27,193 nucleotides of DNA from an uncultured Rivibacter sp. Its GTDB lineage: Bacteria > Pseudomonadota > Gammaproteobacteria > Burkholderiales > Burkholderiaceae. The translations under genes were made by a program, and so were the position numbers. Under the pieces are notes generated by a model that did no database searches, was not told the DNA's origin, and worked only from the letters and a program-made list of their open reading frames with translations. Positions 1 to 6,525 of this stretch are shown piece after piece. The stretch is taken from assembly GCA_946480925.1 (NCBI GenBank), contig CAMLLU010000074.1, positions 1 to 27,193 on the forward strand. Reading direction: 5' to 3'. Positions within the stretch are counted from its first letter, which is position 1, and each line of letters starts with the position of its first letter.

Positions 1-38
1 TCTTCGGCGCGATTTGCGGCAGCGGGCCGATTACTTCG

Positions 39-162
39 CTAACCCTTCGCTCGAGCGGGCCGCCACCGGTATGGCACTTGGGCCGCGAGGCGCTCAGGCT
101 TAGCATCCACCTCGCGGCCCAAGTGCCAATACCGGCGGCCCCTCAGCTCAAACGTCTAGGGC
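39..162 (+). other. attC-like integron recombination site
   Basis: The outer left part reads GCTAACCCTTCGCTCGAGCG and the outer right part reads CCTCAGCTCAAACGTC then TAGGGC. This is the layout of an integron attC site: an AAC-containing R box, paired L boxes with unpaired bases, and a long palindromic centre. The centre is a near-perfect inverted repeat (59-90 against 110-140, 19-nt loop 91-109). The total length, about 124 bp, falls in the attC range. The R boxes are degenerate: the right one reads GTCTAGGGC rather than GTTRRRY. The first gene of the window starts six bases after it, as cassette genes do. No integrase is in the window. It could be a decayed attC or another palindromic repeat. 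Confidence 0.6.
59..140. repeat. Long inverted repeat, 31-32 bp arms
   Basis: The left arm is 59-90 and the right arm 110-140. They are complementary except for one extra base and one mismatch near the CCGGTAT segment, with a 19-nt loop. This forms the central stem of the attC-like site. Confidence 0.85.
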
Positions 163-167
163 ACATC

Positions 168-512
168 ATGCTGACGCTCCCACCTGCAAACCACAGCAGC
201 GCCGTGATGCAGCGGTATGCGCGCTACGGCGTAGCCGGAGGCTTGTTCACGGGCTTGCTGGCCGGTGTGCTCGCCGCTGGGCCTCAGTTTCATGTCTGGC
301 CCGCTGGCCGCTCCATCGCTGTGGTTCTCGGCCTTGCGCTGCTCGGAGGTCTCGTTGGTCGTTTGGCCGCTGGCCTCGTTTCGGCTTCTGCACTGCGCGG
401 TTCTACTGAGGCGCAGGAGAGTGAGGGGCACTCCACAAATGAAGCGGTCGCACCACATGCTCAAGCGCCGGGCGCGAGCTCGGAAGTGGCGGCCGTTGAA
501 GAGGGTGAGTAA
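168..512 (+). CDS. Small two-TM hypothetical protein (cassette-like gene)
   Basis: This encodes a 114-aa protein that I do not recognise as any named family. It has two Gly/Ala/Leu-rich membrane segments, at about residues 21-38 and 49-71, and a polar acidic tail (about 78-114) ending in EEGE. The start at 168 is chosen because AGGG lies six bases upstream and the ATG follows the attC-like site directly. An internal ATG at 207 is possible, as is a longer frame beginning at 78 that would run through the palindrome. It lies on the same strand as the PAAR-Tae4 module but is now separated from it by an IS630 element. Without the insertion the gap to the PAAR gene would be only about 50 bp, so the two may once have been one transcription unit. 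A role in envelope protection or as an immunity-type protein is speculation. Confidence 0.55.
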   Translation: MLTLPPANHSSAVMQRYARYGVAGGLFTGLLAGVLAAGPQFHVWPAGRSIAVVLGLALLGGLVGRLAAGLVSASALRGSTEAQESEGHSTNEAVAPHAQAPGASSEVAAVEEGE

Positions 513-550
513 AGCTGTAGCGACTATTGAGGTTTCCGTAAATGGCGACA

Positions 551-1596
551 TCACCAGAGGCCAGCTTGAACCCAGCACGCCGCGATGATCGACGGGCGGT
601 GCTGTGCACTCTTGAGCTTGTTGCGGGCGGTGACGTTGAGCTCATCGAGGTTGGCCGGGCAGAAGTTGGCCAGGGCATGCCGCTTGAGCCAAGCCCACAG
701 GAATTCGACGGGGTTCAAGTCCGGCGAGTACGGCGGCAAGAACGCCATCTGGATGGCACCGTCGGTGGAGTCCAGGTACTCGCGCACGAGCTTGCTGCGA
801 TGCGCCTTCAGCCCGTCCCAGATGATCAGCAGCGGACGCTTCAAGTGGGCGCGCAGCGCCTTGAGGAACTCGACGTGCTGCTCCTTCTTGATCGAGCCTT
901 CGTGCAGTCGGAACAGGCAGTTCGTGCGGCTGAGCCCGGCGATGACGGAGATGTGGGTCCAGTTGAAGTGGAATTGAATGATCGGCGTCTGCCCCTTGGG
1001 CGCCCACGTGCGCACGCGCGTGGGTCGCTCGCTCAGGCCGGACTCGTCGATGAAGACGATCAGTCGCCCGTCGCGCTTGGCTTTTTTTTGAGTGCGGGCC
1101 AGGTCTTGCGCTTCCACGTCTGCACAGCATCCTCGTCGCGCTCGATGGCGCAACGCTCAGGCTTTTGCACCGAGAACCCCAGGCCGCCAAGGATGCGCCA
1201 GATCTGCGTCTGGCCGAACTTGACGCCGTACAGGCGCTCGATGAGCACGCCCACGCGCTTGAGCGTCCACAACTCGGTGCCGAAGCCGTGCTCTGTCGGG
1301 CGTTGCAGCAGTGCACGCCCCAGGGCCTGCAACTGCTCGTCATCCAGGCGCGCCGGGCGGCCGCGCGTGGGCATTGCGCGCAATGCGTCGATGCCGCCTT
1401 CATCGAGCAGCGCCTTCCACGTGTACACGGTCTGCCGCGCCACGCCCACAGCGTGTGCCGCCTGCGCAGGCGTCTTCCCCGCCAGCAGCATTCGACCGGC
1501 GCGCAAGCGCCGCCGCACAGATTCGTCCAATCGTTTTGTCACCATGCCTCGCACCGAATACTTGCCAAGTATCGACACAACGCATGAATGCCTCAA
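551..1596 (-). CDS. IS630 family transposase (programmed -1 frameshift)
   Basis: This is a DDE transposase catalysing cut-and-paste movement into TA. Two overlapping frames encode it: 1596-1060 gives the helix-turn-helix N-terminal part (motif AAHAVGVARQTVYTWKALL), and the frame closing at 551 gives the catalytic part. A -1 slip on the A8G run at 1089-1081 joins them into about 348 aa. Catalytic residues are visible as the D of IVFIDESGL, the D of LLIIWDGLKAH and the E of DLNPVEFLWAWLK. The start at 1596 has GAGG five bases upstream; an internal ATG at 1545 (MVTKRLDE) is an alternative. The stop abuts the left terminal repeat. Both frames look undamaged, so the element could be active if frameshifting works. 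Confidence 0.9.
1081..1089 (-). promoter_or_regulatory. A8G slippery site for -1 frameshifting
   Basis: On the minus strand this is eight A residues followed by G, containing the classic A AAA AAG heptamer. Frame 1 reads ctc aaa aaa aag and frame 2 reads aaa gcc after a one-base back-step. The position agrees exactly with where the transposase homology changes frame. Confidence 0.75.
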
Positions 1597-1660
1597 CGGT
1601 TGTCATGATTTACGGAAAGTTCAATAAGATTCGCTCTACAACGAATCAGGGGGAATTGGC

Positions 1661-2203
1661 ATGCGGCCATTCATAGTGATCGGCGATATGACCGATCATG
1701 GTGGCACTGTCGTTGGAGCGACAGCCACATCTGACACTCATGGCAAACGCCTCGCTCGCGTCGGTGACCTAGTCACCTGCCCCAAGAAGGGCCATGGCGG
1801 CACCACAGTCATCGTGACCGGTGACCCCACCATGATCATCGACGGCAAGCCAGCTGCTCGCCCCGGCGACAAGTGCGCTTGCGGCGCTACGTTGATCTCA
1901 TCGCAGGCGGTGAGCGGCACCAGCGAAGGTGGCGGTGGTTCTCACCCAAGTTCAGTTGAGTCAACGTCGACGGCGGCCGCGTCAAAGCCCATCCCATTTG
2001 ACTTCGATGAGCAGGTACAGCTCTTCACGAACACGGCATTCGCAGAGGGTCTGCCGTACTACATCAAAGCAAACGGGCTCACGTACTCGGGCCGCATTGG
2101 GTCTGATCTGCGGTTGCCCCGCATAGATACCCCGAGCGAGGACCAGTACGAGATATATGTCGGTGATGAAGCGCTCTCGTTGATGGATGGAAGCATGTCA
2201 TGA
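1661..2203 (+). CDS. PAAR domain protein with C-terminal extension (T6SS tip)
   Basis: This 180-aa protein probably caps the VgrG spike of a type VI secretion system and carries the effector encoded next to it. Residues 1-82 form the PAAR domain, with repeated Gly-Asp turns and possible metal ligands His13, His27, Cys40, His45, Cys72 and Cys74 (segments GDLVTCPKKGHG and GDKCACGATLIS). Residues 83-108 are a Gly/Ser/Thr-rich linker. Residues 110-172 resemble the beta-rich, transthyretin-like extensions found on many proteobacterial PAAR proteins (FDEQVQLF and DQYEIYVGDEALSL). The start has a strong AGGGGG site seven bases upstream. The stop overlaps the start of the amidase gene in ATGA, which suggests translational coupling. 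No other T6SS component is present, so the protein must rely on a spike encoded elsewhere. Confidence 0.88.
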   Translation: MRPFIVIGDMTDHGGTVVGATATSDTHGKRLARVGDLVTCPKKGHGGTTVIVTGDPTMIIDGKPAARPGDKCACGATLISSQAVSGTSEGGGGSHPSSVESTSTAAASKPIPFDFDEQVQLFTNTAFAEGLPYYIKANGLTYSGRIGSDLRLPRIDTPSEDQYEIYVGDEALSLMDGSMS

Positions 2204-2775
2204 CAGGCAGCGTGAAAGCCGTCGTCAAGACAAACAACGTGAAGGGCTCAGTCTGCAAGATCGGCATCGAGCCCGTGAAGTTCTCGGCGCTTTGGAAGGC
2301 ATACCCTGATGGGAATCCCTCGCAGGCAAAGGACGCCGAAGGGGATCTGCTGTACTCCAACCAGTGCGCGATCAGGGTTAGTGTCTCCCTGCATTCGGTT
2401 GGTGTAGAGATGAAGTCCTTCAAGGGCGCAACGACGCAGATCAATGGGAAGCGGGCAGCTTTGCGCGCCGAAGAATTGGCGGATTGGCTCACCATGATGC
2501 CGTTCTGTGGCCTGCCTCAGCGGCCAGACACGGTGACCGGAGAGGACTGGGCTTCAAAGGTGAAAGGGAAAACTGGCATCGTTTTCTTCGCTGACTACTG
2601 GACTCGCCAGGGTGAGTCAGCTCAGAACGCTTCAGGCGACCACATCGACTTGTGGAATGGAGAGAAGATGACCGGTCTCGGCTCAGGGCTTCGAGCGCGT
2701 TTTGGCATCGTGATTCCAAACATCTGGTCTGACCTGCGGAAGTCACGTCGCGTCTTGTTCTTCCCGATTGCTTGA
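2200..2775 (+). CDS. tae4: Type VI secretion amidase effector, Tae4-like
   Basis: The predicted 191-aa product is an NlpC/P60-type peptidoglycan amidase of the Tae4 family, which is injected into the periplasm of rivals and cleaves the stem peptide. The catalytic Cys is Cys56 in the hallmark NQCAIRVSVSL motif, and the catalytic His is His148 in GDHIDLWNG, followed by Asp150. The fold hallmarks GIVFFADYW and LWNGEKMTG are also present. There is no signal peptide, as expected for a T6SS cargo. The gene overlaps the PAAR gene by four bases, so the PAAR protein is its likely carrier. The next gene, in the usual immunity position, does not look like Tai4. The family assignment rests on motif recognition without a search. 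Confidence 0.88.
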   Translation: MTGSVKAVVKTNNVKGSVCKIGIEPVKFSALWKAYPDGNPSQAKDAEGDLLYSNQCAIRVSVSLHSVGVEMKSFKGATTQINGKRAALRAEELADWLTMMPFCGLPQRPDTVTGEDWASKVKGKTGIVFFADYWTRQGESAQNASGDHIDLWNGEKMTGLGSGLRARFGIVIPNIWSDLRKSRRVLFFPIA

Positions 2776-2783
2776 GGCATCGT

Positions 2784-2993
2784 ATGCGGCTCGTTCTTGC
2801 AGCGCTCGTAGGCGCAGTCCTCGCAACGGTCATCTGCTGGGGTGGGCTCTACCTCTACGGCGCGTTTGTCCTTACACATGGCAGCTTGTTCGATACGAAC
2901 CCGCGTGCTGCAGAGTTGTTCTTTGCTGCGTGGGGAGTGGCTGCGGTGATCAGTGCCTTCGTGGCAGTCGCCTTAGCGCGGCGTAAGAGGTAG
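2784..2993 (+). CDS. Small two-TM protein, candidate immunity protein
   Basis: This 69-aa protein has two membrane segments (about 1-26 and 43-64), a short loop THGSLFDTNPRA between them, and a basic end ARRKR. ATG 2784 lies eight bases after the amidase stop. A TTG at 2772 overlapping that stop would add four residues and could allow coupling. Known Tae4 antidotes (Tai4) are soluble periplasmic proteins with a cleaved signal peptide, and this protein is neither. Its position directly after the effector makes it a candidate for a different kind of protection, but that is inference. It may instead be an unrelated passenger gene or the degraded end of a longer gene. Confidence 0.55.
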   Translation: MRLVLAALVGAVLATVICWGGLYLYGAFVLTHGSLFDTNPRAAELFFAAWGVAAVISAFVAVALARRKR

Positions 2994-3189
2994 GTGCGTA
3001 GACAGGTGGGCGAGCACGATCGCCTAACCCGGGAATGCGCGCTCCGCGAGGGGCTTGTTCAGCCCTAAGCGCGAGTGGGCAGGCCCGCAGGTGCGCATGT
3101 CCGCTTTCAGCCTTGAACGGCCGCTCGCGGCAAGCCAGTCGATGACTCATGGCCCCTCGTGGCAATGGTCACTGGGGCGGTGCGTCAGA
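2994..3189. other. Intergenic stretch without a convincing gene
   Basis: I see no open frame with a ribosome site here. GCCTAAC at 3022-3028 matches the attC R-box consensus about 30 bases after the last effector-module stop, but no partner box follows. Confidence 0.5.
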
Positions 3190-3190
3190 A

Positions 3191-3203
3191 AGCCGCTTCG
3201 GCT
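3191..3203 (-). terminator. Short hairpin terminator candidate
   Basis: On the minus strand AGCCG and CGGCT pair around a three-base loop and are followed by TTTCTG. It sits five bases past the reconstructed stop of the broken minus-strand gene (3209), which supports that stop as the ancestral end. The stem is short and the T run is interrupted. Confidence 0.45.
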
Positions 3204-3208
3204 GAAGT

Positions 3209-3738
3209 TCACTTGCCGAAGGATGCGCGCCGAGTGGGTTTGAAGGCGATGGCCGTGGGGGTCGCGGCTACCAATATGGCGTTCGGGTCAGTGGCCACGC
3301 CGAGTTTGTTGGCGATTCGTCGCTGCTCGTCGAGCAGTTTCTGAGCGTTTCGTGCACCGTGGCATAGGCTTCGCTCAAGCCCAGGACGGTCCAGAAATGG
3401 CCGCCTTTCTGCGCGTTGGTATCTGTCTCGCCCAGGCGCAGACTGGTGGCATTTCGCTCCAGGCCATAGAGGATGCCCAGGGTCACGACCAAGGAGCCGA
3501 TGCCCTGCTTTTCATAGCGGGGATCGGTCGAGAGCTTGGAGAAGAAAACTGCTTGATTCTTCTCGCTCAGAACCATCTTCCCCAACTCTTCGAAGCCGCC
3601 TTTGATGACTTGCAGCACGCCACCAGTGCTGATTCGCAGCCCGTAGTGGTGCCAGATCTGGACCACCGTGCCTCTGGCGCTCATGGCTGCGCGAACCTTG
3701 GGCAAGAGTTCTGAGATATACAGATTGATCTGGTCCAT
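3209..3738 (-). pseudogene. Frameshifted GNAT-like hypothetical protein
   Basis: The frame from ATG 3738 reads well for about 130 residues, then enters junk after HETLRN and stops at 3268. A single missing base near 3341-3347 restores a good frame (QKLLDEQRRIANKLGVATDP) that ends at TGA 3209, just before a hairpin. The intact product would be about 176 aa. The start has AGGGGGA upstream. The stretch RYEKQGIGSLVV followed by GHFWTVLGL resembles the acetyl-CoA-binding motif and closing strand of a GNAT acetyltransferase, but the match is weak. It faces the effector module. The lesion may be a real mutation or a sequencing error. Confidence 0.6.
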
Positions 3739-3803
3739 GGGGTCCCCCTGTTTGATGAGTTCACGCTGCGGTACGCAGGCTTGCTGGCGCAGAACTCTCG
3801 CAC

Positions 3804-4102
3804 ATGAAAATCATCGGTCAAGGTGACGAAGGGCACCTGTCCAGCAGGGCAGGGTGCTCAGCTCGCGTAGCGTTGTTGCTGCTGGGCAGGCTGGCACCAG
3901 CAAACTGAGTACGTCCCGCAAATCGCCCCAGACGGGGCGGTGCTGGCGCTGTCGGAGCTCGAATACATGGGCCAGCGCCGGAGCAGCCGGCCAGGCCAAG
4001 GCGGTGATGCGGCAGCGCTATGCGCAAGAAGGCTTCGACCCGCCGGCTTTCATGAAGCAGCTCGGCGTGCAGGCAGACTTCGGGGCCTACCGCAACGCCT
4101 GA
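3804..4102 (+). pseudogene. Remnant of an unknown gene, frame-broken
   Basis: This stretch reads as protein only in pieces. ATG 3804 opens MKIIGQGDEGHL in one frame. A middle piece in another frame reads EYVPQIAPDGAVLALSELEY. The end, in a third frame, gives QAKAVMRQRYAQEGFDPP and stops at 4102. The pieces are in order and have coding-like composition, which suggests a single gene of about 100 aa broken by at least two indels. I cannot name the family. The rest of the 397-base gap 3739-4135 shows no other gene. Confidence 0.4.
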
Positions 4103-4121
4103 GCTTGAAAGGCTTGAAAGA

Positions 4122-4142
4122 CGTCTGGCAGGGCGTCAGACG
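4122..4142 (-). terminator. Hairpin at the end of the FKBP gene
   Basis: CGTCTG and CAGACG (4122-4127 and 4137-4142) form a six-base inverted repeat around nine bases. It overlaps the isomerase stop codon and is followed on the minus strand by TCTTTC. This is a plausible but weak intrinsic terminator. Confidence 0.4.
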
Positions 4143-4483
4143 CCCAGCAGTTCCACTTCGAACAGCAGGGTGGCGTTCGGCGGGATCACGCCGCCGGCGC
4201 CGCGCGCGCCGTAGCCCAGTTGCGGCGGGATCACGAGGCGGCGGGTGCCGCCCACCTGCATGCCTTGCACGCCTTCGTCCCAGCCGCGGATCACCATGCC
4301 GGCGCCGAGCGGGAATTCGAAGGGGTCGTTGCGGTCCTTGCTCGAGTCGAACTTCGCGCCGGCCTTGCCGTTTTCATAGAGCCAGCCGGTGTAGTGCACC
4401 GTGACCTGCTGGCCGGCTTGGGCCGTGGCGCCGGTGCCTTGCACGGTGTCTTCGTATTGCAGTCCGGAAGGGGTGGTGTTCAT
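4136..4483 (-). CDS. FKBP-type peptidyl-prolyl cis-trans isomerase
   Basis: This 115-aa single-domain FKBP catalyses cis-trans isomerisation of prolyl peptide bonds during protein folding. The domain fills the whole protein. Recognisable pocket residues include Tyr31 (VTVHYTGWL), Phe45-Asp46 (AKFDSS), Val64-Ile65 with Trp68 (GMVIRGWDEGVQGM), Tyr91 (PQLGYGARG) and Phe108 (LLFEVELL). There is no signal peptide, so it is probably cytoplasmic. ATG 4483 is chosen because the family begins with a GLQYED-type strand soon after the start; the upstream extension to 4552 has no family features. The gene is divergent from the kinase gene, with a repeat-bearing gap between them. Confidence 0.93.
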   Translation of the reverse strand: MNTTPSGLQYEDTVQGTGATAQAGQQVTVHYTGWLYENGKAGAKFDSSKDRNDPFEFPLGAGMVIRGWDEGVQGMQVGGTRRLVIPPQLGYGARGAGGVIPPNATLLFEVELLGV

Positions 4484-4543
4484 GGGGTAGTGCCCTGTGA
4501 TGAGTGAGGGGGTGACTGGGTGACCAGAGGGATGGGCATTTTG

Positions 4544-4567
4544 ACCGGTCACTGGTCACAAGTCACA
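4544..4567. repeat. GTCAC-rich dispersed repeat, copy 1
   Basis: This copy reads GTCACTGGTCACAAGTCACA then GGCC, and matches the block at 6500-6525 apart from small changes. The two copies bracket the kinase gene. Confidence 0.7.
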
Positions 4568-4639
4568 GGCCGCTGCCATGGGCCTGCGCTAAGCTGCCGG
4601 CTGTTTCGCCTCACCGCCCGCTGCTGCCGGGTCGCCCGC

Positions 4640-6457
4640 ATGACGCAAGACATTCCGCCCCCCGACCACGACGCGCTGCCTCCCGGCACCCGCCTGGGCG
4701 AATTCGAGATCCAGCGCGTGCTCGGCGTGGGCGGTTTCGGCATCGTGTACCTCTCGTTCGACCATGCGCTCGAGCGGCTGGTGGCATTGAAGGAATACAT
4801 GCCGCAATCGCTGGCGGCGCGCGGGCAGGGCGCTTCGGTGTCCATTCGCTCCACCTCGCACCTCGAAACCTTCGGTGTGGGGCTGCGCTCCTTCGTCAAC
4901 GAGGCCAAGCTGCTGGCGCGGTTCGACCACCCGTCGCTGGTGAAGGTCTACCGCTTCTGGGAAGACAACGGCACCGCCTACATGGTGATGCCCTACTACC
5001 AGGGCCGCACGCTGCGCGACGTGCGCAGGAGCATGGACCAGCCGCCCAGCGAGGCCTGGCTGCGCGACCTGCTCGAGCCGCTGCTGGGCGCGCTCGACGT
5101 GATGCACAAGGAGCAGGTCTACCACCGCGACATCGCGCCTGACAACATCCTGCTGCTGGCCAACGGCCAGCCGGTGCTGCTGGACTTCGGCGCTGCGCGC
5201 CGCGTCATTGGCGACCGCACGCAGACGCTCACCGCCATCCTCAAGCCCAACTTCGCGCCCATCGAGCAATACGCCGAAACGGCCGGCCTGCGGCAGGGCC
5301 CGTGGACCGACCTGTACGCGCTGGGCGCGGTGATGCACTTCTGCCTCACAGGCCGCCCGCCCACGCCGGCCGCGGCCCGTGCGGTGCACGACGAGCTGCC
5401 CACCGCTCGCAGCGTGGCGGCCACGCTGGCCGCCGAAGCGCAGCTGCACTATGGCGAGGCGTTCGTCGCGGCCATCGACGCCTGCCTCAGCGTGCGCCCG
5501 CAAGGCCGGCCCGACAGCGTGGCAGCCCTGCAGGCTTTGCTGAGCGGCGAGGTGGCGCCCCAGGCCGTGGGCGCGGCACAGCCCGCTGCGTCGCCCCAAG
5601 CCTTTGCGCCGACGCAACCCTATTCACCCCCGAAGCCGGCGGCCGCTGGCGAAGCGGCACACGTCTATGCCCCCACGCAGCAGGTGGGCTCGCATGGCGC
5701 GGCCGACCACCAGGCTACTGTCATTGCGCCGGCTCCCCGCACAGCTGCGCCGCACCCGCAAACGGCCTGGGCGCCGGTCGCAGGGCCGGCGCCGATAGAA
5801 GCCTCCAAGCCGGCAGGCCAGGTGCAGGGCCAGCGCCGCCGCTGGGCCATGGCCGCTGTGGGGGCGGTGCCCATCGTGCTGGCGGGGTTGTTGTGGTACG
5901 TGACCTCGAAGCCCGGGCAGGAAGGCCCGGCCGGTGTGCAGGCCGCAGCATCGGCGGTCTCCGCCAGCGTGGCGGCGGGCAGTGCACCCGCTGCGCCGGT
6001 GGTGGCGCAGGCCGCCAGCACGTCGGCAGTGGTGGCGCCGCAAGATGGGCCCGCCAGTGCTGTGGACACGCCCGCGCCCACGCCAGCAGCGGCCGCCACC
6101 ACCCCGGCTCCCGTGCTGGCTGCTGCCACCACGCCGCCGCCACAGCCACGCCCCAGGCCGATGCCGGCGCCGCCCAGAGCCCGTGCCGAAGCAGACGACA
6201 CCGAACCCACACCCGGGCCGCGGCGCCCGCTGCCGCCACAGCGCCCGGCCACCAACGAAACCACGCCGGCCACAGCAGCGAACCCGGCCACGCACGCCGG
6301 CCCGCGCAGCCCACGCGAAGCCTGCGGTAGCCGCGTGCTGCTGGCGCTCTTCTTGTGCATGAAGCGCGAGTGCGCCAAGCCCGAATTCGGCAGCCACCCG
6401 CAATGCCAGCGCGTGCGCGAGCAGGAAGAGGCGAACCAGCGGGCCTACCAACCCTGA
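4640..6457 (+). CDS. Membrane-anchored Ser/Thr protein kinase
   Basis: This 605-aa Hanks-type kinase transfers phosphate from ATP to Ser/Thr of targets. The kinase domain (about 20-290) shows the glycine loop GVGGFGIVY (Gly29-Gly34), Lys51 (VALKEY), Glu88 (NEAKLL), the catalytic loop HRDIAPDN (Asp164) and DFGAARR (Asp182). All key residues are present; the loop has IAP where most kinases have LKP. A Pro/Ala-rich stretch is followed by one TM helix (about 403-423), then a long low-complexity Ala/Pro segment. It ends in a compact tail with four Cys (ACGSR, FLCMKRECAK and PQCQR). ATG 4640 (MTQDIPPPD) is preferred because the upstream 40 residues look non-coding. No phosphatase or FHA gene is adjacent, so the target is unknown. 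The tail would lie in the periplasm if the kinase faces the cytoplasm. Confidence 0.92.
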   Translation: MTQDIPPPDHDALPPGTRLGEFEIQRVLGVGGFGIVYLSFDHALERLVALKEYMPQSLAARGQGASVSIRSTSHLETFGVGLRSFVNEAKLLARFDHPSLVKVYRFWEDNGTAYMVMPYYQGRTLRDVRRSMDQPPSEAWLRDLLEPLLGALDVMHKEQVYHRDIAPDNILLLANGQPVLLDFGAARRVIGDRTQTLTAILKPNFAPIEQYAETAGLRQGPWTDLYALGAVMHFCLTGRPPTPAAARAVHDELPTARSVAATLAAEAQLHYGEAFVAAIDACLSVRPQGRPDSVAALQALLSGEVAPQAVGAAQPAASPQAFAPTQPYSPPKPAAAGEAAHVYAPTQQVGSHGAADHQATVIAPAPRTAAPHPQTAWAPVAGPAPIEASKPAGQVQGQRRRWAMAAVGAVPIVLAGLLWYVTSKPGQEGPAGVQAAASAVSASVAAGSAPAAPVVAQAASTSAVVAPQDGPASAVDTPAPTPAAAATTPAPVLAAATTPPPQPRPRPMPAPPRARAEADDTEPTPGPRRPLPPQRPATNETTPATAANPATHAGPRSPREACGSRVLLALFLCMKRECAKPEFGSHPQCQRVREQEEANQRAYQP

Positions 6458-6462
6458 TGGGT

Positions 6463-6525
6463 AGTGACTTGTAGCCAGTGACCTGTGACTAGTGGACTGG
6501 TCACAGGTCACAAGTCACTGGTCAC
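6463..6525. repeat. Nested GTCAC palindrome between convergent genes
   Basis: GTGACCTGTGAC (6478-6489) and GTCACAGGTCAC (6500-6511) are a perfect 12-bp inverted repeat. Outside it AGTGACTTG (6463-6471) pairs with CAAGTCACT (6511-6519). A further GGTCAC follows to 6525. It separates the kinase stop from the ATPase stop and could act as a bidirectional terminator, although no T run is present. The block also occurs at 4544-4567. Confidence 0.8.

Larger units (their letters stand above)
527..1624 (-). mobile_element. Complete IS630-family insertion sequence
   Basis: The element is 1098 bp and bounded by TA dinucleotides at 525-526 and 1625-1626, the TA duplication typical of IS630/Tc1-type elements. 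Terminal inverted repeats are 527-550 and 1601-1624. Read inward, both begin TTGA, share TTTCCGTAAAT, and end GACA, with about 19 of 24 bases identical. It carries one transposase, split by a frameshift, that fills almost the whole element. It sits between the small two-TM gene and the PAAR gene and interrupts neither, but it may cut off an upstream promoter. Confidence 0.92.

Noticed and set aside
542..1627. Long plus-strand open frame of 361 codons across the IS element
   Set aside because: It lies antisense to a recognised transposase, crosses both terminal repeats and has composition typical of a GC-rich shadow frame.
2079..2495. Minus-strand frame of 138 codons over the PAAR and amidase genes
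   Set aside because: It is antisense to genes with recognised motifs and has no ribosome site.
3022..3150. Second attC site after the effector module
   Set aside because: GCCTAAC matches an R box, but no GTTRRRY partner or paired L boxes follow within 150 bases, so it is not listed as a feature.
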